A stretch of 64,000 nucleotides of DNA from Nocardioides daejeonensis (GCF_003194585.1 NZ_QHKZ01000004.1:372001-436000); one strand, 5' to 3'. Shown: positions 16,858-25,900, counted from the first letter of the stretch. Numbers and translations are program-made. The notes: generated from the sequence alone by a model not told the origin.

Positions 16858-18587
16858 CGGTGCGGATCGGCAACTGCTCAGGCTTCTACGGGGACCGGCT
16901 CTCCGCCATGCGCGAGATGCTCGAAGGGGGACAGCTCGACTACCTGACCGGCGACTACCTGGCCGAGCTGACGATGCTCATCCTCGGCAAGGACACGATG
17001 AAGGACCCGTCGCTGGGCTACGCGCGCACCTTCGTGCGGCAGGTCGAGGACAGTTTGGGCCTCGCGCTGGAGAAGGGCGTGCGCATCGTCAGCAACGCCG
17101 GCGGCCTCAACCCGGCGGGCCTCGCCGACCGGCTCCGCGAGGTGGCCACCGGCCTGGGGTTCGACGTCCCGATCGCGTACGTCGCCGGCGACGACCTGCG
17201 CGCCCAGGCAGCAGAGCTGGAGCTCGGCAACGCGCTCACTGCCAACGCCTACCTCGGGGGCTTCGGCATCGCCCGCGCCTTGGACGAGGGCGCCCAGATC
17301 GTCGTCACGGGCCGGGTCACCGACGCCTCGGTGGTGGTCGGTCCGGCGATCCACGCTCATGGCTGGACCGAGCGGGACCACGACCAGCTGGCTGGCGCGA
17401 TGATCGCCGGCCACGTGATCGAATGCGGCTGTCAGGCCAGTGGCGGCAACTTCTCCGGCTTCCGTAGCCTGGCCCGCCAGGGCCTGCTGAACACGCCGAT
17501 CGGCTTCCCGCTGGCCGAGGTCGCCGCGGACGGCTCCGTGGTGATCACCAAGCACGAAGGCACCGGCGGCGCGGTCACCGTCGACACCGTCACTGCCCAG
17601 CTCGTCTACGAGATCCAGACGACCCGCTATCTCGGCCCCGACGTCACCGCCGACCTCACCTCCCTCCACCTGGAGCAGGTCGGTCCCGATCGTGTCGCCA
17701 TCACCGGTGTCCGCGGGGAGGCGCCGCCGGAGAGCCTGAAGGTCTGTGTCAACGAGCTCGGCGGCTGGCGCAACAGCGTCGAGTTCGTGCTGACCGGTCT
17801 GGAGACCGAGGCGAAGGCGGACTGGGTCCGCGAGCAGATGACGGCTGCCATGGCGGCCGCACCGCCGGAGACCGTCCACTGGTCGCGCACTGCGCGCCCG
17901 CACACCGACGCCGACACGGAGGAGGGCGCCAGCATCCTGCTGCGCTGCACCGTGCTCGACCCCGACGCGAAGCCGGTCGGCAAGCCCTTCACCGCAGCCG
18001 CGGTCGAGCTGGCTCTCGCCTCCTACCCCGGCTTCACGATGACCGGGCCGCCGCCGGCGCCCACGCCGTACGGCGTCTACCAACCCCACTACGTGCCGCG
18101 CTCCGCGGTCACCCACACGGTGCATCACGCCGACGGACGTAGCGAGACGATCGCCGATCCGTCGGTGCTCACCACGATCACGGTCGAGACCCCCGCCGTG
18201 CCCGTCGCCCCAGCCGAACAGGGCTTCCAGGTACGCCGCATCCCCCTCGGGACCTTCGTGCACGCCCGCTCCGGCGACAAGGGCGGCGACGCGAACCTCG
18301 GCCTGTGGGTAGCCCGCGACCAGGTCGTCGACGCGGAGCTGTGGCAGGCACGGGTGCGCTGGCTGACCGACCTGATCACCTCGGCGAAGATGCGCGAGCT
18401 CGTCCCCGAGGCCGTCGACCTCGATGTCGAGGTCTATCCGCTGCCCAACCTGGGCGGGGTCAACGTGCTGATCCGGGGCCTGCTCGGCCGCGGCGTCGCC
18501 TCCTCCACTCGCTTCGATCCGCAGGCCAAGGGTCTCGGTGAGTGGGTGCGCTCGCGGATGGTCACCGTCGACGAGGCGCTGCTGTGA
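16854..18587 (+). CDS. Acyclic terpene utilisation AtuA-like protein (DUF1446)
   Basis: A 577-residue protein starting TVRIGNCSGFYGDRLSAMREML, which matches the AtuA/DUF1446 family. The first 450 or so residues are the DUF1446 core (GRVTDASVVVGPAIHAHGW, IECGCQASGGNFSGF). The last 110 residues form the extra C-terminal domain (GTFVHARSGDKGGDANLGLW), which is fused here as in many actinobacterial members. In Pseudomonas, atuA is essential for citronellol degradation, although its reaction is not known. The following acyl-CoA dehydrogenase and biotin carboxylase genes make a branched-chain or terpenoid acyl-CoA pathway likely. Confidence 0.9.
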   Translation: MTVRIGNCSGFYGDRLSAMREMLEGGQLDYLTGDYLAELTMLILGKDTMKDPSLGYARTFVRQVEDSLGLALEKGVRIVSNAGGLNPAGLADRLREVATGLGFDVPIAYVAGDDLRAQAAELELGNALTANAYLGGFGIARALDEGAQIVVTGRVTDASVVVGPAIHAHGWTERDHDQLAGAMIAGHVIECGCQASGGNFSGFRSLARQGLLNTPIGFPLAEVAADGSVVITKHEGTGGAVTVDTVTAQLVYEIQTTRYLGPDVTADLTSLHLEQVGPDRVAITGVRGEAPPESLKVCVNELGGWRNSVEFVLTGLETEAKADWVREQMTAAMAAAPPETVHWSRTARPHTDADTEEGASILLRCTVLDPDAKPVGKPFTAAAVELALASYPGFTMTGPPPAPTPYGVYQPHYVPRSAVTHTVHHADGRSETIADPSVLTTITVETPAVPVAPAEQGFQVRRIPLGTFVHARSGDKGGDANLGLWVARDQVVDAELWQARVRWLTDLITSAKMRELVPEAVDLDVEVYPLPNLGGVNVLIRGLLGRGVASSTRFDPQAKGLGEWVRSRMVTVDEALL

Positions 18588-18677
18588 CCGGCGGTGTTGC
18601 GCGGTGCGCATCGAGACGCCGGCAGCGCGACGACCTCCTCATGAGTGGGTCGAGCGCGGAGACGAAGGGAACCAGGC

Positions 18678-19814
18678 ATGTTCACTGAGGACCAGCTGAC
18701 CCTGCGGGAGAGCGCAGCGGAGTTCACTCGCCGCGAGGTGATGCCGCACCTCGACGCGTGGGAGGAGGACGGCCTGCTCCCACGCGAGCTGCACAAGACC
18801 GCGGCGGCTGCGGGGATGCTCGGGGTCGGCTACCCCGAGGAGGTAGGCGGTGAAGGCGGCACGCTCCTCGACGGCTGCGCGTTGCAGGAAGGCTTCATGT
18901 CGGTCGGAGCCTCCGGCGGCCTGATGGCCTCCCTCTTCACCCACGGCATCGCACTGCCACACATGATCGCCAACGGGTCCCCCGATCTGATCGAGCGCTT
19001 CGTGCGGCCCACCCTGGCCGGGGAGAAGATCGGCTCGTTGGCGGTCACTGAGCCCGGCGGTGGATCGGACGTCGCGGGCATCACCACGCGCGCTGAGAAG
19101 GACGGCGACCACTACGTGGTCAACGGCTCGAAGACGTTCATCACCTCCGGCACCCGAGCCGACTTCGTCACCACCGCAGTGCGCACGGGTGGCCCCGGCC
19201 ACGGCGGCGTCTCGCTGCTCGTCGTGGAGACCGACACACCCGGCTTCACCGTCACCCGCGGCCTGCGCAAGATGGGGTGGCACGCCTCGGACACCGCAGA
19301 GCTCTCGTACGTCGACGCGCGGGTGCCCGCGGCGAACCTGGTCGGCGAGGAGAACCATGGTTTCTACTACATCGCCGAGCAGTTCGTCGTGGAGCGGATC
19401 TTCCTGGCACTGATGGGCTACGGACACGCCTCTCGGTCGCTGGAGCTCGCGGCGGCGTACTGCAAGGAGCGGGAGACGTTCGGCAAGCCGCTGGTGGCCA
19501 ACCAGGTGGTGCGCGCCAAGCTCGTCGAGATGCGTCGCCAGGTCGACGTCGCGCGGACCTACACGCTCGAGGTGGCGCGCCGACACGTCGCGGGCGAGTC
19601 GGTCATCGCCGAGGCCTGCCTCGCGAAGCAGACCGCCGTCGACACCGCGGTCGCCGTCACCGACATGGCCGTGCAGCTCTTCGGCGGCACCGGCTACATG
19701 CACGGCACCGAGGTGGAGCGGCACTACCGCGACGCCCGGCTGCTTCCCATCGGCGGTGGTGCCACCGAGGTGCTCACCGATCTCGCCGCTCGCCTGTTGG
19801 GCTACTCCTCCTGA
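18678..19814 (+). CDS. Acyl-CoA dehydrogenase (FadE13-like position)
   Basis: A 378-residue flavoenzyme of the acyl-CoA dehydrogenase family; it oxidises an acyl-CoA to the 2,3-enoyl-CoA with FAD. FAD/substrate blocks are visible: SLAVTEPGGGSDVAGI, YVVNGSKTFITSG, and the C-terminal QLFGGTGYMHGTEVERHYRD followed by IGGGATEVL. Length is normal. The start is ATG 18678, after GAAGGGAACCAGGC. Its place just before the carboxylase genes matches fadE13 in the mycobacterial accA2/accD2 region, as I recall it. It probably forms the double bond that the carboxylase then needs. Confidence 0.93.
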   Translation: MFTEDQLTLRESAAEFTRREVMPHLDAWEEDGLLPRELHKTAAAAGMLGVGYPEEVGGEGGTLLDGCALQEGFMSVGASGGLMASLFTHGIALPHMIANGSPDLIERFVRPTLAGEKIGSLAVTEPGGGSDVAGITTRAEKDGDHYVVNGSKTFITSGTRADFVTTAVRTGGPGHGGVSLLVVETDTPGFTVTRGLRKMGWHASDTAELSYVDARVPAANLVGEENHGFYYIAEQFVVERIFLALMGYGHASRSLELAAAYCKERETFGKPLVANQVVRAKLVEMRRQVDVARTYTLEVARRHVAGESVIAEACLAKQTAVDTAVAVTDMAVQLFGGTGYMHGTEVERHYRDARLLPIGGGATEVLTDLAARLLGYSS

Positions 19815-19841
19815 TGACCACAACGAAGGGCGTGAACTGAC

Positions 19842-20339
19842 ATGGGCCTGATGAAGCCACTGACCTCCCACGTCACGGTCTGGATCGACGCTCCCGTCGA
19901 TGCCGTCTGGGATCTGGTCAGCGATGTCACCCGGATCGGCGAGTTCTCGCCGGAGACGTTCGAAGCGAAGTGGACCAAGGGCGCCAAGGGCCCCGCGGTC
20001 GGGGCGCACTTCGCCGGGCATGTGAAGCGGAACGGGGTCGGGCCGACGTACTGGTCACCGTGCCGGGTCACCGTCTGCGAGCCGGGAGAGGTCTTCGAGT
20101 TCGCCGTCGGCACCGACACCGTCGCGGTCAACAACTGGGGCTACCGGCTGAGCGCGAGGGACGGCGGAACGGAGGTCACCGAGTACTTCCGGCTGGAGCC
20201 TGCGCTGCCGTTGCGCCTCTATTGGCTGCTGCTCGGCCGATTGCGTGGCCGCACCAACGAACGCGGGATGCGCACCACCTTGGAACGGATGAAGCAGGTC
20301 CTCGAAGCGCCGGGGTCCGACGGGAAGGAAGAGCAGTGA
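19842..20339 (+). CDS. SRPBCC family protein (polyketide cyclase/dehydrase-like)
   Basis: A 165-residue START-like protein: SHVTVWIDAPVDAVWDLVSDVTRIGEFSPE opens the fold, YWSPCRVTVCEPGEVFEF forms its strands, and a helix (NERGMRTTLERMKQVLEA) ends it. These proteins bind hydrophobic ligands in a deep pocket. In this operon it may carry or sense a lipid-like intermediate; no catalytic residues can be named. Its stop overlaps the GTG start of the carboxylase beta gene (GTGA at 20336-20339). Confidence 0.85.
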   Translation: MGLMKPLTSHVTVWIDAPVDAVWDLVSDVTRIGEFSPETFEAKWTKGAKGPAVGAHFAGHVKRNGVGPTYWSPCRVTVCEPGEVFEFAVGTDTVAVNNWGYRLSARDGGTEVTEYFRLEPALPLRLYWLLLGRLRGRTNERGMRTTLERMKQVLEAPGSDGKEEQ

Positions 20340-21916
20340 GCGACAACCGTACGGCGATGCTCGAGAAGCTCGCCGACCTCGCCACCGAGCAGGAGAAGGC
20401 GGTGAACGCGGGCGGGAAGTACATCGCCCGCCACAAGGAGCGCGGCAAGCTCACCGCCCGGGAACGGATCGAGCTGCTGGTCGACGAGGGCTCGGCGTTC
20501 CTGGAGCTGATGCCGCTGGCCGGATGGGGGAGCGACTTCCCGGTCGGCGCCAGCATCGTCACCGGCATCGGGGTGGTCGAGGGCGTCGAGTGCATGATCG
20601 TCGCGAACGACCCGACGGTGAAGGGCGGTGCGCTCAACCCCTGGTCGGTGAAGAAGTCGTTCCGGGCCGCCGAGATCGCCGAGCGCAACGGCCTGCCGAC
20701 GGTCAACCTCACCGAGTCCGGTGGCGCCGACCTGCCCACGCAGAAGGAGATCTTCATCCCCGGCGGCCGTGGCTTCCGGGATCTCACCCGCTCCAGCGCC
20801 CGCAAGGTGCCGACCGTGTCGGTGGTCTTCGGCAACTCCACCGCGGGCGGCGCCTACGTGCCGGGCATGAGCGACTACGTGATCATGGTCAAGGAGCGCG
20901 CGAAGGTCTTCCTGGCCGGCCCGCCGCTGGTCAAGATGGCCACCGGTGAGGAGACCGACGACGAGTCGTTGGGCGGCGCCGAGATGCACTCCCGGATCTC
21001 CGGCTCCTCCGACTTCCTCGCGGTTGACGAGCACGACGCCATCCGGCTCGCCCGGCGCGTGGTGGCCCGGCTGAACTGGCGCAAGGAGGGCGACACCTCG
21101 GTGGCTTCAGGGTCGTCGTACGCCGAGCCGGATCTCGATCCGGAGGACTTGCTCGACCTGATCCCGACCGACCTCAAGGAGCCGTTCGACCCGCGCGAGG
21201 CCATCCTGCGCATCGTCGACGGCAGTGGACCGGGCAACGAAGTCGCCTTCGACGAGTTCAAGCCGCTCTACGGCACGGCGCTGTGTGTCGGATGGGCACG
21301 GCTGCACGGCAACCCGATCGGCATCCTCGCCAATGCCCGCGGCGTGTTGATGAGCGAGGAGGCCCAGAAGGCCGCGCAGTTCATCCAACTGGCCAACCAG
21401 AAGGACACGCCGCTGCTCTTCTTGCACAACACCACCGGCTACATGGTCGGCAAGGAGTACGAGCAGGGCGGCATCATCAAGCACGGCGCCCAGATGATCA
21501 ACGCCGTCTCGAACTCCCAGGTGCCGCACCTGACGGTGATCATGGGGGCGTCGTACGGCGCGGGCAACTACGGCATGAACGGCCGCGCCTACGACCCGCG
21601 GTTCCTCTTCACCTGGCCGTCGGCGAAGTCGTCGGTCATGGGGCCTGCGCAGCTGGCCGGCGTGCTCGAGATCGTGGCACGGGAGTCTGCGGAGAAGAAG
21701 GGCCAGGTCTTCGACGCCGAGGGGTTCAAGGCGATCAAGGAGATGGTCGAGACCCAGATCGAGGAGCAGTCGCTGCCGTACGTGCTCTCCGGGATGGTCT
21801 ACGACGACGGCGTGATCGACCCGCGCGACACCCGCACCGTGCTCGGCATCTGCCTGTCGGTGATCAACAACCAGCGGATCGAGGGCGCCATGAACTTCGG
21901 CGTCTTCCGGCTCTGA
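20336..21916 (+). CDS. Acyl-CoA carboxylase beta subunit (carboxyltransferase, AccD2/MccB-like)
   Basis: A 526-residue biotin-dependent carboxyltransferase. It moves the carboxyl group from carboxybiotin to an acyl-CoA or enoyl-CoA. Both halves of the fold are complete: the N-domain with NDPTVKGGALNPWSVKK, SGGADLP and NSTAGGAYVPGMSDY, and the C-domain with GILANARGVLMSEEAQKAAQFI, NTTGYMVG, GASYGAGNYGMNGRAYDP and WPSAKSSVMGPAQLA. The WPSAKSSVMGPAQLA block and AtuC-like length suggest methylcrotonyl- or geranyl-CoA carboxylase rather than propionyl-CoA carboxylase. This is inference. GGAAGGA before the GTG and the overlap with the SRPBCC gene fix the start. Confidence 0.93.
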   Translation: MSDNRTAMLEKLADLATEQEKAVNAGGKYIARHKERGKLTARERIELLVDEGSAFLELMPLAGWGSDFPVGASIVTGIGVVEGVECMIVANDPTVKGGALNPWSVKKSFRAAEIAERNGLPTVNLTESGGADLPTQKEIFIPGGRGFRDLTRSSARKVPTVSVVFGNSTAGGAYVPGMSDYVIMVKERAKVFLAGPPLVKMATGEETDDESLGGAEMHSRISGSSDFLAVDEHDAIRLARRVVARLNWRKEGDTSVASGSSYAEPDLDPEDLLDLIPTDLKEPFDPREAILRIVDGSGPGNEVAFDEFKPLYGTALCVGWARLHGNPIGILANARGVLMSEEAQKAAQFIQLANQKDTPLLFLHNTTGYMVGKEYEQGGIIKHGAQMINAVSNSQVPHLTVIMGASYGAGNYGMNGRAYDPRFLFTWPSAKSSVMGPAQLAGVLEIVARESAEKKGQVFDAEGFKAIKEMVETQIEEQSLPYVLSGMVYDDGVIDPRDTRTVLGICLSVINNQRIEGAMNFGVFRL

Positions 21917-21939
21917 GCTGCCTCGCGTCGATGGACGAG

Positions 21940-21957
21940 CCCTTCGACAAGCTCAGG
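21940..21957 (-). repeat. REP-like CTTCGACAAGCTCAG element between carboxylase genes
   Basis: The 88-bp gap between the beta and alpha subunit genes contains CCCTTCGACAAGCTCAGG, a copy of the TTCGACAAGCTCA palindromic element known to be scattered in many actinobacterial genomes. A second, inverted copy occurs inside the next gene at 22433-22454. Confidence 0.7.
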
Positions 21958-22004
21958 AACCACCTGCCGAGACCCCGCATCCACGAGTGAAGGACACCCT
22001 CCCG

Positions 22005-24044
22005 ATGATCACCAAGATTCTGGTCGCGAACCGGGGCGAGATCGCCCGTCGCGTCTTCCGTACTGCGCGGCGACTGGGCATCGCCACGGTGGCGGTCCAC
22101 TCCGACGCCGATGCCCGCATGCCGTTCGTCGGCGACGCCGACGAGGCGGTGCATCTGCCGGGGAACACGCCGGGCGAAACCTATCTGCGTGCGGACCTCA
22201 TCCTGGAGGCGGCGCGGCGTACTGGCGCGGATGCGATCCACCCCGGCTACGGATTCCTGAGCGAGAACGCCGACTTCGCGCGCGCCGTCGTCGACGCCGG
22301 GTTGACCTGGATCGGTCCGGCGCCCGCGTCGATCGAGTCGATGGGCTCGAAGATCGAGTCAAAGAAGCTGATGGAAGCTGCCGGCGTACCAGTCCTGGAG
22401 AGTTTCACCGCCGAGCAGGCGACCGACCCCTCGGTGGTCGAGCTTGTCGAGACCCCTCTGCTGGTCAAGGCTTCAGCAGGTGGCGGCGGCCGCGGCATGC
22501 GGATCGTCCGCTCGATGGCGCACCTGCCCGAGGAGATCGCGCGGGCGGCCAGCGAGGCCGAGTCGGCATTCGGCGACGGCACGGTCTTCGTCGAGCCCTA
22601 TGTCGAGAGCGGTCGCCACGTCGAGGTGCAGGTGCTCGGCACCTCCGAGGGCACGGTGGTGTTCGGCGAGCGGGACTGCTCCGTCCAGCGTCGGCACCAG
22701 AAGGTGATCGAAGAGGCGCCTGCTCCGGGTCTGCCCGACGACACCCGCGCGGCGCTTCACGCGGCGGCGAAGGCAGCCGCCGAGGCGATCGACTACCGCG
22801 GCGCGGGGACGGTCGAGTTCCTCTACGACCAGGCGACGGACCGGTTCTACTTCCTGGAGATGAACACCCGACTCCAGGTGGAGCACCCCGTCACCGAGGC
22901 CGTCTTTGGCGTCGACCTGGTCGAGCTGCAGATCGCGGTTGCCGAGGGCCGATCGGTCCCCACTGCGGTGGCCGAGCCGAACGGTCACGCGATCGAGGTG
23001 CGGCTCTATGCAGAGGACCCGGCGCGGGACTATCAGCCGCAGAACGGCCGGATCACCGGGTTTGACTTCCCCGGCGTGGTCTCGACCTTCGAGGGTCCCA
23101 GCGGCTACGGGCTCCGCCTCGACTCGGGTGTCGGCGCGGGTGACGAGATCGGCACGTTCTATGACGCGATGATCGCCAAGGTGATCGTGCACGCGGGCAC
23201 CCGGGAGCAGGCGCTGCGCCAGTTGCGCGGTGCGTTGCAGCGCGCCCGGATCCACGGCCTGCGGACCAACCGCGACTTGCTGATCGAGTTGCTCGCCGCT
23301 CCTGAGGTGGTGGACGGCACGATGTCGACCACCTATCTCGACGAAGCCGAGCTGGCTTCACTCGAGAGTGACTTCATCGGCGGCCTGAACGGCGGCCTCG
23401 CCACCCAAGCGCAGGCGTTCCTGGCCGCGGCGGTCGGCTGGACCGAGGAGGTGGCGTCGCGGCGCGGCGTACAGACGCGGATCCCGAACGGGTGGCGCAA
23501 CGTGCTCGCCGACCATCAGCACACCAGGTTTGACGTCGACGGCACCGAGATCGACGTGGCCTGGGTCAGTGAACGCGGCGGCTACCGCAAGGTGCGCAAC
23601 TACGACGACGATGTCGATGACGTCGTCACCCGTGAGGTCACGCGCACCGAGCAGGGTTGGCGCGTCGTCGTGGCGCACGAAGGCATCAGCCGCGCGTTCG
23701 ACGTGACGATCAACGGCGAGCGGGTTGACGTCGACGGGCCGAACGGGCACCTGGCCCTGCGCAAGGTGCCGCGCTTCGTCGACCCGGCCAGCCAGGTCGC
23801 CGAGGGCTCGTTGCTGGCACCCATGCCGGGGACGGTGGTCGGGGTGCACGCGGCGGTCGGCGACAACGTCACCGAAGGCCAGACCCTCCTGGTGATGGAG
23901 GCGATGAAGATGCAGCACACCATCGCGGCGCCGTACGCCGGTGTGGTGAGTGAGCTTGCGGCCAGCGAGGGCCAGCAGGTGGAGGCGGGTGCGGTCCTGG
24001 CCGTGGTCGCCGCCGACATGGAGTTGGAGGACGAAGGGGCATGA
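22005..24044 (+). CDS. Acyl-CoA carboxylase alpha subunit: biotin carboxylase with biotin carrier domain (AccA2-like)
   Basis: A 679-residue protein that carboxylates its own biotin using ATP and bicarbonate. Residues 1-445 or so form the ATP-grasp biotin carboxylase (ILVANRGEIARR, KASAGGGGRGMRIV, ERDCSVQRRHQKVIEEAP, EMNTRLQVEHPVTE). A linker domain follows, then the biotinyl domain with EAMKM, whose Lys635 carries biotin. ATG 22005 is preferred, with AAGGA 10 bases upstream. Residues 144-151 (VVELVETP) come from an in-frame REP-like palindrome just before the ATP-binding loop, where homologues have an ordinary helix. It overlaps the next gene by ATGA. Confidence 0.93.
   Translation: MITKILVANRGEIARRVFRTARRLGIATVAVHSDADARMPFVGDADEAVHLPGNTPGETYLRADLILEAARRTGADAIHPGYGFLSENADFARAVVDAGLTWIGPAPASIESMGSKIESKKLMEAAGVPVLESFTAEQATDPSVVELVETPLLVKASAGGGGRGMRIVRSMAHLPEEIARAASEAESAFGDGTVFVEPYVESGRHVEVQVLGTSEGTVVFGERDCSVQRRHQKVIEEAPAPGLPDDTRAALHAAAKAAAEAIDYRGAGTVEFLYDQATDRFYFLEMNTRLQVEHPVTEAVFGVDLVELQIAVAEGRSVPTAVAEPNGHAIEVRLYAEDPARDYQPQNGRITGFDFPGVVSTFEGPSGYGLRLDSGVGAGDEIGTFYDAMIAKVIVHAGTREQALRQLRGALQRARIHGLRTNRDLLIELLAAPEVVDGTMSTTYLDEAELASLESDFIGGLNGGLATQAQAFLAAAVGWTEEVASRRGVQTRIPNGWRNVLADHQHTRFDVDGTEIDVAWVSERGGYRKVRNYDDDVDDVVTREVTRTEQGWRVVVAHEGISRAFDVTINGERVDVDGPNGHLALRKVPRFVDPASQVAEGSLLAPMPGTVVGVHAAVGDNVTEGQTLLVMEAMKMQHTIAAPYAGVVSELAASEGQQVEAGAVLAVVAADMELEDEGA
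22433..22454 (+). repeat. REP-like palindrome inside the biotin carboxylase gene (VVELVETP)
   Basis: GGTGGTCGAGCTTGTCGAG and the next three bases read as the inverse of the intergenic element at 21940-21957. It keeps the frame and encodes VVELVETP, a peptide seen in many unrelated actinobacterial proteins where this repeat has entered a gene. Confidence 0.75.
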
Positions 24045-25213
24045 GCGTGACCACGATGTTCAGCGAGCCGGAGGAGCGCGTCGCGCTGCGTGAGGCGGTG
24101 CGCAAGCTGGCCGGCAAGTACGGGCACGAGTTCGTCGCCAAGCAGGCAGCCAGCGGCGGCAAGATGACCGAGATGTGGCTGGAGATGGGGCGCAACGGCT
24201 TCCTCGGAGTCAACATCCCCGAGGAGTACGGCGGTGGTGGCGGTGGCATGGCCGACCTGGCGGCGGTGCTGGAGGAGGCGGGCGCATCGGGTGCGCCACT
24301 GTTGATGATGGTGGTCTCGCCGGCGATCTGCGGCTCGATCATCACTCGGTGCGGGACCGAGGAGCAGAAGAAGCGGTGGCTGCCCGGCATCGCCGACGGC
24401 TCGTTGCTGATGGCCTTCGGCATCACCGAGGCCGACGCCGGCTCCAACTCCCACCAGATCACCACGACCGCCACGAAGGACGGCGACGAGTGGGTGCTGA
24501 ACGGGCAGAAGACCTTCATCTCCGGCGTCGACGAGGCGCAGTCGATCCTCATCGTCTCGCGCACCGCCGACGAGAAGACCGGCAAGCTGAAGCCCGCCCT
24601 CTTCGTGGTGCCTACCGACGTGGAGGGGCTGACCAAGCAGGTCATCCCGATGGCCTGGCAGGCGCCGGAGAAGCAGTTCACCCTCTTCCTCGACAACGTG
24701 CGCGTCCCTGCCGATGCGCTGGTGGGCGACGAGGACGGCGGCCTGTGGCAGCTCTTCGCCGGTCTCAACCCCGAGCGGATCATGGGCGGTGCGCTCTCGT
24801 GCGGCATGGCGCAGTACGCCCTCGACAAGGCGGTCGAGTACGCCAAGGTCCGGTCGGTCTGGAAGGAGCAGCCGATCGGCGCCCACCAGGGGATCGCGCA
24901 CCCGCTCGCCAAGGTCAAGATCGAGCTCGAGCAGGCCCGGCTGCTGTGGCAGAAGGCCGCGGCCCTCTACGACGCAGGCGACGACATGGCCGCCGGTGAG
25001 TACGCGAACATGGCCAAGTACGCCGGAGGCGAGGTCTCCTGCAACGCCACCGACGTCGCCGTCCACACGCACGGCGGCAACGGCCTCACGGTGGAGTACG
25101 GCCTGGCCAACATGCTGGTCGCGGCTCGCCTCGGCCGGATCGCGCCCGTCTCGCGGGAGATGATCCTGAACTTCGTTGCCATGCACTCCCTGGGGCTTCC
25201 CAAGTCCTACTGA
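24041..25213 (+). CDS. Acyl-CoA dehydrogenase (FadE12-like position)
   Basis: A 390-residue acyl-CoA dehydrogenase, only distantly similar to the one at 18678. Motifs include AFGITEADAGSNSHQI (flavin/substrate contact), WVLNGQKTFISGVDEAQ, PIGAHQGIAHPLAKVKIELE and the closing THGGNGLTVEYGLANMLVAARLGRIAPVSREM. Its ATG overlaps the carboxylase alpha stop (24041-24044). Together with the carboxylase it matches fadE12 next to accA2 in mycobacteria. Two acyl-CoA dehydrogenases in one operon suggest two oxidation rounds, before and after carboxylation. No enoyl-CoA hydratase is in the operon; one would have to come from elsewhere. Confidence 0.92.
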   Translation: MSVTTMFSEPEERVALREAVRKLAGKYGHEFVAKQAASGGKMTEMWLEMGRNGFLGVNIPEEYGGGGGGMADLAAVLEEAGASGAPLLMMVVSPAICGSIITRCGTEEQKKRWLPGIADGSLLMAFGITEADAGSNSHQITTTATKDGDEWVLNGQKTFISGVDEAQSILIVSRTADEKTGKLKPALFVVPTDVEGLTKQVIPMAWQAPEKQFTLFLDNVRVPADALVGDEDGGLWQLFAGLNPERIMGGALSCGMAQYALDKAVEYAKVRSVWKEQPIGAHQGIAHPLAKVKIELEQARLLWQKAAALYDAGDDMAAGEYANMAKYAGGEVSCNATDVAVHTHGGNGLTVEYGLANMLVAARLGRIAPVSREMILNFVAMHSLGLPKSY

Positions 25214-25233
25214 CCAGCGAACCCGCGCGGCAG

Positions 25234-25278
25234 CGCGCAGCGGCCCTCCGGCGTACGTCGTCGGGGGGCCGCTGCGCG
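25234..25278. terminator. Hairpin terminator of the tetR-carboxylase operon
   Basis: CGCGCAGCGGCC (25234-25245) pairs with GGCCGCTGCGCG (25267-25278) across a 21-base loop, 20 bp after the last stop codon of the operon. Confidence 0.75.
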
Positions 25279-25293
25279 TGGACGACATGCGAG

Positions 25294-25359
25294 AAGTGAC
25301 GTTTCAACGCTCTGAACTTGGCTTCTCAACCTGCTGGAGGTGGCGTTTCGACGGGTGTC
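25294..25359. repeat. Three 22-bp repeat units (reverse orientation)
   Basis: Units at 25294-25315, 25316-25337 and 25338-25359. The middle one has GGCTTCTCAACCTGCTGG as in the 13 kb array, and the last is the degenerate end type with GGCGTTTCGACGGG, as at 57876. No forward-facing partner array is seen here. Confidence 0.8.
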
Positions 25360-25383
25360 GGGGGGTGCTGGCAGGCTGGGAGA

Positions 25384-25761
25384 GTGGCGAAGAAGGTGCG
25401 GGCGGTGGTGCCGGAGTGGATGGTCGATCGCATCCGTGGCGTCGTGGCGACGCTGCCCCGTGCCGTCGAGGAGGACGCGTGGGTCGGCGTACGGTGGCGG
25501 GTCGGTGGAGCCACGTTCGCGCACATCTTCGGTGGTGAGGACCAGCTGCTCCGGATCACCCTGCGCGGTGAGGCCGACGAGGTGGCTGCCTTCCAGCACC
25601 TCGGCCCGCGCTACTTCAAGACCGAGTGGGGCGGCAACGTGATCGGCATGGTGCTCGACGACGAGACCGACTGGACCGAGGTCGCCGAGCTGGTCACCGA
25701 CTCCTACTGCCTGCGCGCGCCCGCCCACCTCGCCGACGCGGTGGTGCGCCCGACGCGCTGA
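25384..25761 (+). CDS. MmcQ/YjbR-like protein
   Basis: A 125-residue protein, starting at GTG 25384. It has the small YjbR/CyaY-like fold signature: WRVGGATFAHIFG, LLRITLRGEADEV, and a closing helical part with TDWTEVAELVTDSYCLRAPAHLADAV. YjbR proteins have a DNA-binding-like double-wing fold, but no cellular role is established. The gene stands alone between a repeat array and a secreted-protein gene. The exact start is uncertain because the ribosome site is weak. Confidence 0.7.
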   Translation: MAKKVRAVVPEWMVDRIRGVVATLPRAVEEDAWVGVRWRVGGATFAHIFGGEDQLLRITLRGEADEVAAFQHLGPRYFKTEWGGNVIGMVLDDETDWTEVAELVTDSYCLRAPAHLADAVVRPTR

Positions 25762-25900
25762 CCCCTGCGGCCGCAGCCGTACGTCGCCCAGACAGGTTTG
25801 CTGCCTGTTCACGACCCGGTCGCCGCGGTCTCACCTCTGCGGTCCTGCGGAGTAACGGGGGCTCTACAAGGTCGGGTGCGTGACGTCCGCGTCGGGCGTC

